In this document: positions 1 to 7,242 of the stretch, piece by piece
How the letters are laid out: each line of letters starts with the position of its first letter
How positions within the stretch are numbered: the first letter of the stretch is position 1
Assembly (NCBI GenBank): GCA_020635495.1
Contig: JACJZQ010000018.1
Coordinates: 3,129 to 67,128, forward strand
Source of the DNA: Flavobacteriales bacterium
GTDB lineage: Bacteria > Bacteroidota > Bacteroidia > UBA10329
DNA: 64,000 nucleotides
Reading direction: 5' to 3'
Program-made: the position numbers and the translations under genes
The notes under the pieces: model-generated
Told to the model about the DNA's origin: nothing
What the model saw: the letters and a program-made list of their open reading frames with translations, nothing else
Databases searched by the model: none

Positions 1-936
1 AGTTATCCTACAGATCTTTTCGAGCTCATTGTAATTGATGACCACTCGGAAGATGAAACGCTATCGATTGCTGAATCTCTCAAAGCCGAATTCCCAAGTC
101 TGAAAGTGATTTCAAACAATGAGGCCGAAGGGAAAAAGTCGGCTTTGCAGATAGGAATCAGCGAAGCAAAATTCGGAACCATTGCGACCGTGGATGCCGA
201 TTGCCGCGTCCCTTCAGAATGGCTTATCACCATGACCACGCACTGGGAAAAGGAGAAAACCAAAATGCTTCTGGGTCCGATCGTGCTTCAATCTGACCAA
301 ACGGTTCTGCAACGGTCTCAGGCCATGGAAATGTTGGCCATCATGGGATTAACCGGTGGTTTTGCTTCACATCAAAGACCGATCATGGCGAACGGTGCCA
401 ATCTGTTCTTCGACAAGAATTGCTTTGAAGAAATTGGTGGTTACGCGAGCTCAGAAAATCCTTCAGGAGACGATGTATTCACCATGCTCAAGTTCAGCGA
501 GAAGTGGCCTGATTCGGTTCGGTTCGTGAAGCATTACGAATCGGCCGTGCTGACAGGAGCGCAACCCACCTTCTCCAGCTTTTGGCAACAGCGGAAACGA
601 TGGCTTTCCAAAAAAGGTGGCTATTCAAATTGGCTGGTTAAAGGAACTGCCATCATCACCTATTTGGCCAACGCGGCTGCATTCATTTCGCTGATCGCCA
701 TTATTGCCGCATTCGGTTCTTACTGGGCCAATAAACTGATGTGGATCCTGTTCATCAAAACGTTGCTGGACCTAATACTCACGCGCACCGTTAGCCGCGA
801 CATACAGCCACATTGCAGCATCACTCATATTCTGATCACGGAGATATTCGTTGCGGTGTACGTCACATTTCTTGGCATTTTTGGGAATGTTCGCAACTAT
901 GTCTGGAAAGGGCGCAACATCAAAGTGAATGGCTAA
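1..936 (+). CDS. Membrane-bound family 2 glycosyltransferase (5' end outside window)
   Basis: The reading frame is open from the first base, so the start lies upstream and 311 residues are visible. The N-terminal part has the GT-A nucleotide-binding strand (LIVIDDHSEDET), a DxD-type motif (DAD, visible residues 65-67), a GDD triad near 126 and the QxxRW motif (QQRKRW, 196-201) typical of processive or membrane GT2 enzymes. Hydrophobic segments follow in the last 100 residues, so it probably acts at the inner membrane, moving a sugar from a nucleotide donor to a lipid or polysaccharide acceptor. The acceptor cannot be told. The stop overlaps the next gene by 8 bp, which suggests cotranscription with the permease. 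Confidence 0.85.
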   Translation, partial: SYPTDLFELIVIDDHSEDETLSIAESLKAEFPSLKVISNNEAEGKKSALQIGISEAKFGTIATVDADCRVPSEWLITMTTHWEKEKTKMLLGPIVLQSDQTVLQRSQAMEMLAIMGLTGGFASHQRPIMANGANLFFDKNCFEEIGGYASSENPSGDDVFTMLKFSEKWPDSVRFVKHYESAVLTGAQPTFSSFWQQRKRWLSKKGGYSNWLVKGTAIITYLANAAAFISLIAIIAAFGSYWANKLMWILFIKTLLDLILTRTVSRDIQPHCSITHILITEIFVAVYVTFLGIFGNVRNYVWKGRNIKVNG

Positions 937-2050
937 AAAGGGAACATCACTCGGACAACTGGCTTGGCGCAGATTCAAGAAGGATGCTGCGGCCATTTTC
1001 GGTTCGGTGACGATTCTCATTGCTGTGGTTTTGGCCATTCTCGGTCCGTTGATCACACCCGATGGAAGTCCACATGCCAACCGACAGACCATTGAGTTGG
1101 CGGCCAAAAAGCCTGGTTCCACCTTCACCTTTCTGAAAGTCCCGAGGTCGTTTGTCTCGGCCGACCAATTCTCAGACATCTTCTTCGTTGGAAAACAGGA
1201 AGAGTACACCTGGATTCCCATTTTCTCGCATTCATTTTCGGGAGATACACTGGTAATTGAACGATATACTGGCGACACTCCGAACGATGGTGAGGTGGTA
1301 AACTATTCCTTCGCTTCGCTTTATGCCGAAGGAAAATCCACCAAGGAAATTGAAGAGGAATACATCGAAACCAGAACGTTTTGGCTGGGAACCGACCGAT
1401 TTGGTCGCGATCTTTTGAGTCGCATGATCCTGGGAACGCGAATCTCACTCAGCATCGGTTTTGTAGCAGTCATCATTTCGCTGTTGATCGGTATTCTGAT
1501 GGGTTCGTTGGCCGGTTTTTTCCGTGGTTGGATCGACAATGTGGTGATGTGGTTCGTGACGGTGGTCTGGAGCATTCCTCTTCTACTATTGGTAATTGCC
1601 ATCACACTGGCCATGGGCAAAGGATTCTGGCAAGTGTTCGTGGCGGTCGGAATGGCCATGTGGGTTGAAGTGGCGCGTATCGTCCGCGGACAGATTCTGA
1701 GCATCCGCGAAAAGGAATTTGTGGAAGCCTGCCGTGCACTCGGGTTCAACGGTTTCAGAACCATTGTCCGACACATTCTACCGAACATCCTCGGCCCCGT
1801 CATTGTAATCTCCGCAGCCAATTTTGCTTCGGCCATTCTCATTGAAGCAGGATTGAGCTTCCTCGGCATCGGGGCACAGCCACCCATTCCGAGTTGGGGC
1901 GGCATGATCAAGGACCATTACGGCTACATCATCATGGACAAGGCCTACTTGGCGGTCATTCCAGGAACGGCCATTCTGCTGATGGTGCTTGCATTCACAC
2001 TTGTTGGCAACGGGGTTCGGGATGCGTTGGATGTCAAAAGCACCAGATAA
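929..2050 (+). CDS. DppC/OppC-type ABC transporter permease
   Basis: This 373-residue inner-membrane permease belongs to the peptide/nickel ABC importer family. It has an N-terminal membrane segment (about 20-42), the family motif LGTDRFGRD at 153-161, five further hydrophobic segments and the EAA coupling loop starting near residue 266 (EACRALGFNGF). The C-terminal half has the expected signature SFLGIGAQPPIPSWG. About 110 residues separate TM1 from the LGTD motif, a longer periplasmic insert than in enterobacterial DppC. No partner permease, ATPase or binding protein is adjacent, so the substrate is unknown; oligopeptide is only the family default. Confidence 0.9.
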   Translation: MAKKGTSLGQLAWRRFKKDAAAIFGSVTILIAVVLAILGPLITPDGSPHANRQTIELAAKKPGSTFTFLKVPRSFVSADQFSDIFFVGKQEEYTWIPIFSHSFSGDTLVIERYTGDTPNDGEVVNYSFASLYAEGKSTKEIEEEYIETRTFWLGTDRFGRDLLSRMILGTRISLSIGFVAVIISLLIGILMGSLAGFFRGWIDNVVMWFVTVVWSIPLLLLVIAITLAMGKGFWQVFVAVGMAMWVEVARIVRGQILSIREKEFVEACRALGFNGFRTIVRHILPNILGPVIVISAANFASAILIEAGLSFLGIGAQPPIPSWGGMIKDHYGYIIMDKAYLAVIPGTAILLMVLAFTLVGNGVRDALDVKSTR

Positions 2051-2083
2051 AAACCTAACAGGTTTTGAAAATCTGTTAGGTTT
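2051..2083. terminator. Hairpin after the permease gene
   Basis: A perfect 11-bp inverted repeat (AAACCTAACAG / CTGTTAGGTTT) with an 11-nt loop starts at the base after the permease stop. It ends in TTT on the + strand but has no long T-run, so it is a weak intrinsic terminator or a dispersed intergenic palindrome. The next gene has its own promoter-like element 18 bp further on. Confidence 0.6.
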
Positions 2084-2101
2084 CCCATGAAGGTCTTTCG
2101 T

Positions 2102-2109
2102 TAACTTTG
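2102..2109 (+). promoter_or_regulatory. Bacteroidota -7 element (TAACTTTG)
   Basis: An exact match to the TAnnTTTG -7 consensus of Bacteroidota sigma-ABfr promoters, 5 bp before the ATG of the antitoxin-like gene. The spacing implies a very short or absent leader. No convincing -33 TTG is seen at standard distance. Confidence 0.5.
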
Positions 2110-2114
2110 ATTTT

Positions 2115-2354
2115 ATGGACGTAAACCAGTTGAAATACACCATCATCGAAAAACTCATCCGAACGGAGGATGAACAATTATTGGAGAAAGTGGCCGAACT
2201 GATGCGTTCAGAACCTACACCCTATCCGGAGAATGACCTGAAACCGATGACGGTGGAGGAATTGGAGGAGCGTATCAGAAGATCGAGAAAAGCTGTTGAG
2301 GAAGGAAAGTTCCGTTCCACGGAAGATCTGAAGAACCATTTCCGTAACAAATGA
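2115..2354 (+). CDS. Antitoxin-like protein of a type II toxin-antitoxin pair
   Basis: This 79-residue acidic, helix-rich protein has no signal peptide. The C-terminal part (MTVEELEERIRRSRKAVEEG) resembles the RelB-like antitoxins of Bacteroidota that bind and neutralise a RelE/ParE partner and often autoregulate. The main evidence is context: its stop overlaps the start of a ParE-like gene as ATGA, the usual antitoxin-first arrangement. A -7 element lies just upstream. The protein family itself was not recognised with certainty. Confidence 0.65.
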   Translation: MDVNQLKYTIIEKLIRTEDEQLLEKVAELMRSEPTPYPENDLKPMTVEELEERIRRSRKAVEEGKFRSTEDLKNHFRNK

Positions 2355-2659
2355 GGCCATTGGTTGTCATTTGGTCCGATCCAGCATGGATGGATCTTGA
2401 AGCGATCTTCGATTTCATTGCCAAAAACTCCCGCGAACAGGCCAAAAAACAGATCATTCGGATCATTGAGCGTACGGAGCAACTTTCAACGCAGCCTCTG
2501 AGCGGACCGTTGCAACCCGATATTGACCCGAACCTTCAAGCACGCTACTTAGTCCAGGACAATTACAAGATAATTTACTTTGTGGATGTTGACCATGTGG
2601 TGGTTGATACCGTTTTCGATACGCGGCAAAACCCCGAAAAACTCAAACTGAGGTCATGA
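2351..2659 (+). CDS. RelE/ParE-superfamily toxin
   Basis: This 102-residue small protein has the ParE/RelE layout: an N-terminal strand (VVIWSDPAWMDLEAIFDFI), two helices with a regularly spaced basic and acidic pattern, then C-terminal strands ending in YKIIYFVD, VVVDTVFDTRQNPEKL. The last motif (D/H-x-RQ-xP-x-x-L) is typical of the ParE branch. ParE toxins attack gyrase and RelE toxins cut ribosome-bound mRNA; the sequence does not settle which. It is translationally coupled to the antitoxin upstream and, through a second ATGA, to the hydrolase downstream. Confidence 0.8.
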   Translation: MRPLVVIWSDPAWMDLEAIFDFIAKNSREQAKKQIIRIIERTEQLSTQPLSGPLQPDIDPNLQARYLVQDNYKIIYFVDVDHVVVDTVFDTRQNPEKLKLRS

Positions 2660-3684
2660 AAAAAGCCGCCTACACTGCCTTATTCCTTGTCATAGCGATC
2701 TCGCTCGCCTTCATGCTCGGCCCCAAGCCGTCCGAACCGGTCCTCGACCCTACTCCAATGTCAATCGACATTCCTCTGGATTCGTTGGATCGCTGGTTGG
2801 CCTACACCGAAAGCGGTTTCAAAACCCTGAAACCGAACAACGAAGCCCGAATTGAGTGGTACAACGACTCGATTTCCGTGACCGAATATGCCGTGGTCTA
2901 TCTGCATGGTTTCACTGCTTCCCACGAGGAAGGAGACCCCGTTCATCGGGCATTTGCCAAGCGGTATGGCTGCAACCTCTACCTGCCACGACTGTACGGC
3001 CATGGACTGGACACCATCGACCCGCTGATCGACATTACTCCCGACAATTACCTCCAAACGGCCAAAGAAGCCATTGCCGTTGGCAAGAAAATCGGCAAAA
3101 AGGTGATCCTGATGAGCTGTTCGACTGGCGGAACACTTGGAATTTACCTTGCCGCCAATGATCCCGGGATCGATGCGCTCATCTGTTATTCGCCCAACGT
3201 GGAGATCTTCGACCCCAACTCAAAAGTGTTGACCAAACCTTGGGGATTGCAACTGGCGCGGCTGATCAGCGGCAGTGATTTCAGGCAGTATGATGCTTCG
3301 GACGAATTCAAAAAATATTGGCAGACCAAGTACCGTTTGGAAGGACTCGTGACCGTTCAATCACTCATTGACCACACCATGAACGGGGAAACGTTCTCCC
3401 AGATTAAGCAGCCCATTTTCGTTGGGGGATATTATAAGGATGCAGCCGCACAGGATAGCGTGGTGTCCGTGGACGCCATGCGGAAGCTGATGCCCCTTTT
3501 GGGCACGTCCGAAAATCAAAAGCGGATGGTGGAATTCCCCGTTGGGGCCCATGTGCTCACCAACCCATTGCGAAACCCCGATGTGGAACCCGTGAAAGAG
3601 GCCACCTTCCGATTTGCGGAAGACGTTCTGAGGCTGCAACCCATTGCAGAACCAGCGCGATCGGAAACTCCCATCATGGAATAG
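2656..3684 (+). CDS. Alpha/beta hydrolase, membrane-anchored or exported
   Basis: This 342-residue protein has an N-terminal hydrophobic segment (residues 4-22) acting as a signal peptide or anchor, followed by an alpha/beta-hydrolase fold. HGFTAS near residue 92 is the oxyanion region. The nucleophile is Ser156 in SCSTGG, where the first Gly of GxSxG is replaced by Ser. GAHVLTN near residue 298 supplies the catalytic His. The likely role is esterase or lipase-like, with unknown substrate. The start codon overlaps the toxin stop (ATGA). The frame after the TAG stop stays open for about 130 codons through the 21-bp repeat array that begins 4 bp later. Confidence 0.8.
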   Translation: MKKAAYTALFLVIAISLAFMLGPKPSEPVLDPTPMSIDIPLDSLDRWLAYTESGFKTLKPNNEARIEWYNDSISVTEYAVVYLHGFTASHEEGDPVHRAFAKRYGCNLYLPRLYGHGLDTIDPLIDITPDNYLQTAKEAIAVGKKIGKKVILMSCSTGGTLGIYLAANDPGIDALICYSPNVEIFDPNSKVLTKPWGLQLARLISGSDFRQYDASDEFKKYWQTKYRLEGLVTVQSLIDHTMNGETFSQIKQPIFVGGYYKDAAAQDSVVSVDAMRKLMPLLGTSENQKRMVEFPVGAHVLTNPLRNPDVEPVKEATFRFAEDVLRLQPIAEPARSETPIME

Positions 3685-3687
3685 TCC

Positions 3688-4150
3688 ATTACTGATGGCA
3701 TTGGTGGCGTTACGGATGACACCAGTCACGTTACCGATGGAAATAGTAGCGTTACTGATGGCGTCAGTAACGTTACTGCTCTCGTCAGGAAGGCCACGGA
3801 TCAGACCAGAAACGTTCCTGATCCCATTGGCAGGCATACCGAGCGCATCAGTAACACCACCGATCCGACCAGGAACGTTCCTGACGCGGGCAGCGGCATG
3901 ACGGAAGCGATCGGTGATACGCCCGATGGCGTCAGTGGCACACCTGATGACGCCAGATGTACGCCCGATGGTGTCAGATGTACGGACGGAGGCCCGGTCG
4001 TACGCCTGATGGCGCCAGATGTGCGACTGTTGGCGTCAGATGTGCAACCGATAAAACCAGATGTACGAATAACGTGATCAGATGCACGACTGATGGGATC
4101 AGGTGTACGCCCAGTTTCACCAGTGGCACATAAAATGGAATCAGGTGCAG
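3688..4150. repeat. Array A: about 22 degenerate 21-bp near-palindromic units
   Basis: The 510-bp gap between the hydrolase and the PorP-like gene is almost filled by a tandem array. Unit starts fall at 3688, 3709, 3730, 3751 and so on to 4149, exactly 21 bp apart, with one exception: the unit at 3982 is 20 bp. The best unit (3751) is GTTACTGA-N5-TCAGTAAC, a dyad with 8-bp arms. Later units keep the CTGAT...TCAG core but drift to ACGCCTGAT...CAGATGT. Because the unit is both periodic and dyad-symmetric, a second palindrome centre falls half a unit away (AGTAACGTTACT, CAGGAACGTTCCTG). Reading frames are open across it on both strands, but no start or family supports coding. Confidence 0.85.
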
Positions 4151-4194
4151 CGAATTTTATCCGAATCCTCCATGTTATTTTTTACATTCGGTGT

Positions 4195-5217
4195 ATGAGA
4201 TCGGGGCTGCTTTTATTACTTCTATTGTTGTCGACCGCTCTTTTCGCGCAAGAAAAACCTGACTCAACCGCCACGCCCCAACCCGAGTGGGATACCAAGA
4301 ACTACACGCAGGTGGACAAGATTTACAACCGATCCGTTTGGACGTTTGTGGACAACCCGGCCTTGGCAGGATTCGATCGGAAACTGGCCGTGGCCTACCG
4401 CTATCGGATGAAGAACCTGAAAATGGGCGTTCCAAACAAGAAAGGGGAAATGGTGCTGGCATTTCAACAGCACGAGGCATTTGTGGATCTGCCTTTCGGA
4501 GGACCGAAACAGAACTGGGGAATGGGTTTATACTACGCCTATGAGAAGGAATTGCAGCACACCTATCATCGGGTTCAGATGGCGCGGTCGCTGCGCATCC
4601 GGTTGGTGAAGGAACATTACCTCATCCTCGGGCTTTCTTTCGGGGTGCAGTTCTCAGATATCGACTGGAACACTTTGAGCTTTGGTGATCAGATTGACCC
4701 GCGATTCGGGTTTATTTACGCAACGCAGGAATTGAATAGAACCGGGAATAGGATTGTCTCCTTGATCAATGGTGGGTTGCGCTATTATTGGAAACGTCTA
4801 GCATTTGATTATTCGGTTCAGTATGGCCCGAACGGAGTTTGGGGACTGGCAGGCTATGACCCGAACATACTTCGGAATCGATTTAAACTAGTATACCACA
4901 TCAATGCCGGAGATGACGTGACCATCTCGCCAGAATTTGCTGGTAATCTGACACTGATTCCAACCAACATGCTCCGTAATGCGCGGTTCGGACTTTATTC
5001 GGGATTTCTGACCATTACCTATAAGGACATGGTTTCCGGCCAACTTGGAATAAGTGACTCCAACAGTCTTCGATTTCGGGCGTTGTATCAGTTCAGAGAT
5101 ATGTTGGTGTTCCAAGTGGGACTTTCATCTTACTTGAACAGAAATATGCGTGAGATCGCAGGATTGGGAGGAATTGATGTTGGAATCCGTTATCAGATCA
5201 AAGCTTGGAACAGATGA
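4195..5217 (+). CDS. PorP/SprF-family outer-membrane protein
   Basis: This 340-residue protein starts at 4195, where a signal peptide begins (MRSGLLLLLLLLSTALFAQ, cut after AQ). The ORF could be extended upstream to 4093, but that part is repeat array. The mature part has the PorP/SprF pattern: an early NPA-AGF motif (VDNPALAGFDRKLAVAYRYR), then amphipathic beta-strands with repeated GLxY/FGL motifs, ending in a strand with terminal R. PorP/SprF proteins sit in the outer membrane and are thought to anchor T9SS type-B cargo. The next gene is such a cargo-like CHU_C protein, translationally coupled (ATGA), which supports the call. Confidence 0.85.
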   Translation: MRSGLLLLLLLLSTALFAQEKPDSTATPQPEWDTKNYTQVDKIYNRSVWTFVDNPALAGFDRKLAVAYRYRMKNLKMGVPNKKGEMVLAFQQHEAFVDLPFGGPKQNWGMGLYYAYEKELQHTYHRVQMARSLRIRLVKEHYLILGLSFGVQFSDIDWNTLSFGDQIDPRFGFIYATQELNRTGNRIVSLINGGLRYYWKRLAFDYSVQYGPNGVWGLAGYDPNILRNRFKLVYHINAGDDVTISPEFAGNLTLIPTNMLRNARFGLYSGFLTITYKDMVSGQLGISDSNSLRFRALYQFRDMLVFQVGLSSYLNRNMREIAGLGGIDVGIRYQIKAWNR

Positions 5218-5831
5218 AACGTTTGCTTTTGCCGATACTAATTCTCTCCCTTTCAGGCTGCTTCGAAGAACAGCCCAAGATTCCGCAGTACATTGCTCAG
5301 CAGAATATTGATGTTGCAACCGATTCGGTCATCTGCCATTCCTTTTGGGAAGGGTTTGAGAATTACGTCATCTATAATTCGAACCCTTATGATTCGGTTC
5401 ACTGGTTCAAAGGCAATTCATTTGTCTCGAATGATGACACACTCTTTGTTCCGACAGGTGTAAACGGTTGGAGTCAGATCAATTGCCTTGCCTTCAATGG
5501 CACTGATACCATCGAACACTCCCTACAGTTGAATTACTGTGGTCGTTTTATTTACATACCTACGGCATTCACCAATGATGGAGATGGTGTGAATGAATAT
5601 TGGCAGCCCATAGTGAATTTTGAAGCCGACCCAGTTCCGTATTCCATTTACTGGGAGATCCGAACGCTTGATGGTGTTAAAGTATTCTCAACCAGCGATC
5701 CCAATGGAAGATGGGACGGCTATGTAGATGGTTACTTGCTTCCGCGAGGGGCCTACCTATTCTATATTGAATTGACCATTGGTTCGGAGGAACCGGTGAT
5801 CTACACGGGTTCGCTCGATATGATCGGATAA
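5214..5831 (+). CDS. Lipoprotein with gliding motility-associated C-terminal (CHU_C) domain
   Basis: The start at 5214 (ATGAAACG) is chosen over 5205 because it overlaps the PorP-like stop as ATGA and gives a clean lipoprotein signal, with lipobox LSGC at residues 13-16. The 205-residue product ends in a T9SS type-B / CHU_C domain: FIYIPTAFTNDGDGVNEYW near the middle, then GVKVFSTSDPNGRWDGY and LPRGAYLFYI. Type-B domains usually direct secretion by T9SS and remain near a PorP/SprF partner, here the preceding gene. A protein with both a lipobox and a CHU_C domain is a little unusual. It probably forms a surface complex of unknown ligand with its neighbour. Confidence 0.8.
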   Translation: MKRLLLPILILSLSGCFEEQPKIPQYIAQQNIDVATDSVICHSFWEGFENYVIYNSNPYDSVHWFKGNSFVSNDDTLFVPTGVNGWSQINCLAFNGTDTIEHSLQLNYCGRFIYIPTAFTNDGDGVNEYWQPIVNFEADPVPYSIYWEIRTLDGVKVFSTSDPNGRWDGYVDGYLLPRGAYLFYIELTIGSEEPVIYTGSLDMIG

Positions 5832-5836
5832 AAGAA

Positions 5837-5859
5837 AAGCCCTGCTCAACGCAGGGCTT
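5837..5859. terminator. Bidirectional intrinsic terminator
   Basis: A 9-bp stem (AAGCCCTGC / GCAGGGCTT) with a 5-nt loop lies between convergent genes. On the minus strand it is followed by TTCTTTTATC, so it fits best as the sucC terminator. It can also serve the CHU_C lipoprotein gene on the plus strand. Confidence 0.75.
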
Positions 5860-5891
5860 CCTAATTCACTGTTCTTCTAATTAACTTATCA

Positions 5892-7106
5892 CTAAGCAGA
5901 AAGTGCTTCTTGCACCTTCTCGGCAGCTTCTTTCAGCGCGATGGCAGACATTACTTTCAGGCCGCTCTCGTCAATGATCTTCTTAGCCTCTTCCGCGTTG
6001 GTTCCTTGCAAGCGGACAATGATCGGCACGTTGATCTCGCCCATGTTCTTGTAAGCATCTACAACGCCTTGAGCCACACGGTCGCAACGAACGATACCTC
6101 CGAAGATGTTCACCAAAATGGCTTTCACGTTCGGGTCTTTCAGAATGATTCGGAACGCTTGCTCTACGCGTGCAGCATCGGCAGTTCCGCCTACGTCCAA
6201 GAAGTTGGCAGGCTCAAAACCGAGCAACTTGATCATGTCCATGGTGGCCATTGCCAATCCGGCACCATTCACCATACAACCCACGTTTCCGTCCAATTTC
6301 ACGTAGTTCAAACCGACTTTTCCAGCCTCAACTTCTGTTGGATCCTCCTCGCTTTCATCACGCATTGCCGCATAATCCGGATGGCGATAAAGTGCGTTTC
6401 CGTCCAAAGTGACCTTGGCATCAACGGCCAATATCTTATTGTCCGATGTTTTCAGAACAGGGTTGATCTCGAACATGCTGCTATCACTCGACACATATGC
6501 CTTGTAAAGCGCAGCCACGAACTTGGCCATCTCCTTGAACGCCTGTCCGGAAAGACCCAAGTTGAAAGCCACTTTACGTGCTTGGAATGGTTGAAGACCC
6601 AAGGCTGGATCGACCTCTTCCTTAAAAATGAGATGTGGCGTATGTTCGGCAACGGTTTCAATGTCCATTCCTCCTTCGGTGGAATACATGATCATGTTCT
6701 TGCCCGTGGCGCGGTTCATCAACACGCTCATGTAAAACTCGGATGTTTCGCTTTCTCCCGGGTAGTACACATCCTCTGCAATGAGAACCTTGTTCACCTT
6801 CTTGCCTTTCTCGCCTGTTTGAAGCGTAACCAATGTTCCGCCCAAAATTCCCTTCACGGTCTCTTCAACCTTGTCGATTCCTTTGGCAAGAACAACTCCT
6901 CTTGAGCCTGTTTCCTGTACAGTTCCTTTTCCACGGCCACCCGCATGGATCTGTGCTTTTACCACATACCAGCCTGTGCCGGTCTCATCTGTCAATTCCT
7001 GTGCGGCCTTCACTGCATCCGCAGCATTATCGACCACTTTTCCTCTCTGTACAGTTACACCGAAACCGCTGAGAATGCCCTTGGCCTGATATTCATGAAT
7101 ATTCAT
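5892..7106 (-). CDS. sucC: Succinate-CoA ligase (ADP-forming) subunit beta
   Basis: SucC forms succinyl-CoA synthetase with SucD, which makes ATP or GTP from succinyl-CoA in the TCA cycle in the cytoplasm. The 404-residue protein begins MNIHEYQAKG, the standard family start; the ORF reaches 7163 but those extra 19 codons are not family-like. The N-terminal ATP-grasp domain has KAQIHAGGRGK and FEINPV; the C-terminal CoA-ligase domain has NGAGLAMATMD, FLDVGGTA and NIFGGIVRCD. Length and motifs are complete. sucD is not adjacent, which is usual in many Bacteroidota. A TACTTTCG -7-like box lies 22 bp upstream of the ATG. Confidence 0.97.
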   Translation of the reverse strand: MNIHEYQAKGILSGFGVTVQRGKVVDNAADAVKAAQELTDETGTGWYVVKAQIHAGGRGKGTVQETGSRGVVLAKGIDKVEETVKGILGGTLVTLQTGEKGKKVNKVLIAEDVYYPGESETSEFYMSVLMNRATGKNMIMYSTEGGMDIETVAEHTPHLIFKEEVDPALGLQPFQARKVAFNLGLSGQAFKEMAKFVAALYKAYVSSDSSMFEINPVLKTSDNKILAVDAKVTLDGNALYRHPDYAAMRDESEEDPTEVEAGKVGLNYVKLDGNVGCMVNGAGLAMATMDMIKLLGFEPANFLDVGGTADAARVEQAFRIILKDPNVKAILVNIFGGIVRCDRVAQGVVDAYKNMGEINVPIIVRLQGTNAEEAKKIIDESGLKVMSAIALKEAAEKVQEALSA

Positions 7107-7128
7107 ATGCTTAACTTTTTTGGAGTGC

Positions 7129-7136
7129 CGAAAGTA
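7129..7136 (-). promoter_or_regulatory. -7 element upstream of sucC (TACTTTCG)
   Basis: Read on the minus strand this is TACTTTCG, one mismatch from TAnnTTTG, with 22 bp between it and the sucC ATG. The -33 element is not clear. Confidence 0.4.
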
Positions 7137-7202
7137 GGGGTTTTTTGTAGCGAAACAGGGCAAAAAAGCGCATAGTTTTCAAGATGGTTGTGAATTGACA
7201 GA

Positions 7203-7238
7203 AACGGTGGTCGGAGTCGTTCAACTCCGACCACCGTT
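7203..7238. terminator. Strong hairpin after creD
   Basis: A perfect 15-bp stem (AACGGTGGTCGGAGT and its complement) with a 6-nt loop sits 4 bp beyond the creD stop. It lacks a long T-run on the minus strand. Likely a transcription terminator or mRNA-stabilising hairpin between creD and the sucC promoter region. Confidence 0.6.
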
Positions 7239-7242
7239 CATA

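Noticed and set aside
3361..4150. Repeat-peptide ORFs in array A on both strands
   Set aside because: No start with a leader, no family, and the frame is lost after the 20-bp unit at 3982.
4093..4194. 34-codon N-terminal extension of the PorP-like protein
   Set aside because: It lies in the last units of array A and would precede a clean signal peptide that starts at 4195.
5910..6905. 331-residue plus-strand ORF across sucC
   Set aside because: It is antisense to a complete, well-conserved sucC and shows no domain; it follows from codon use on the other strand.
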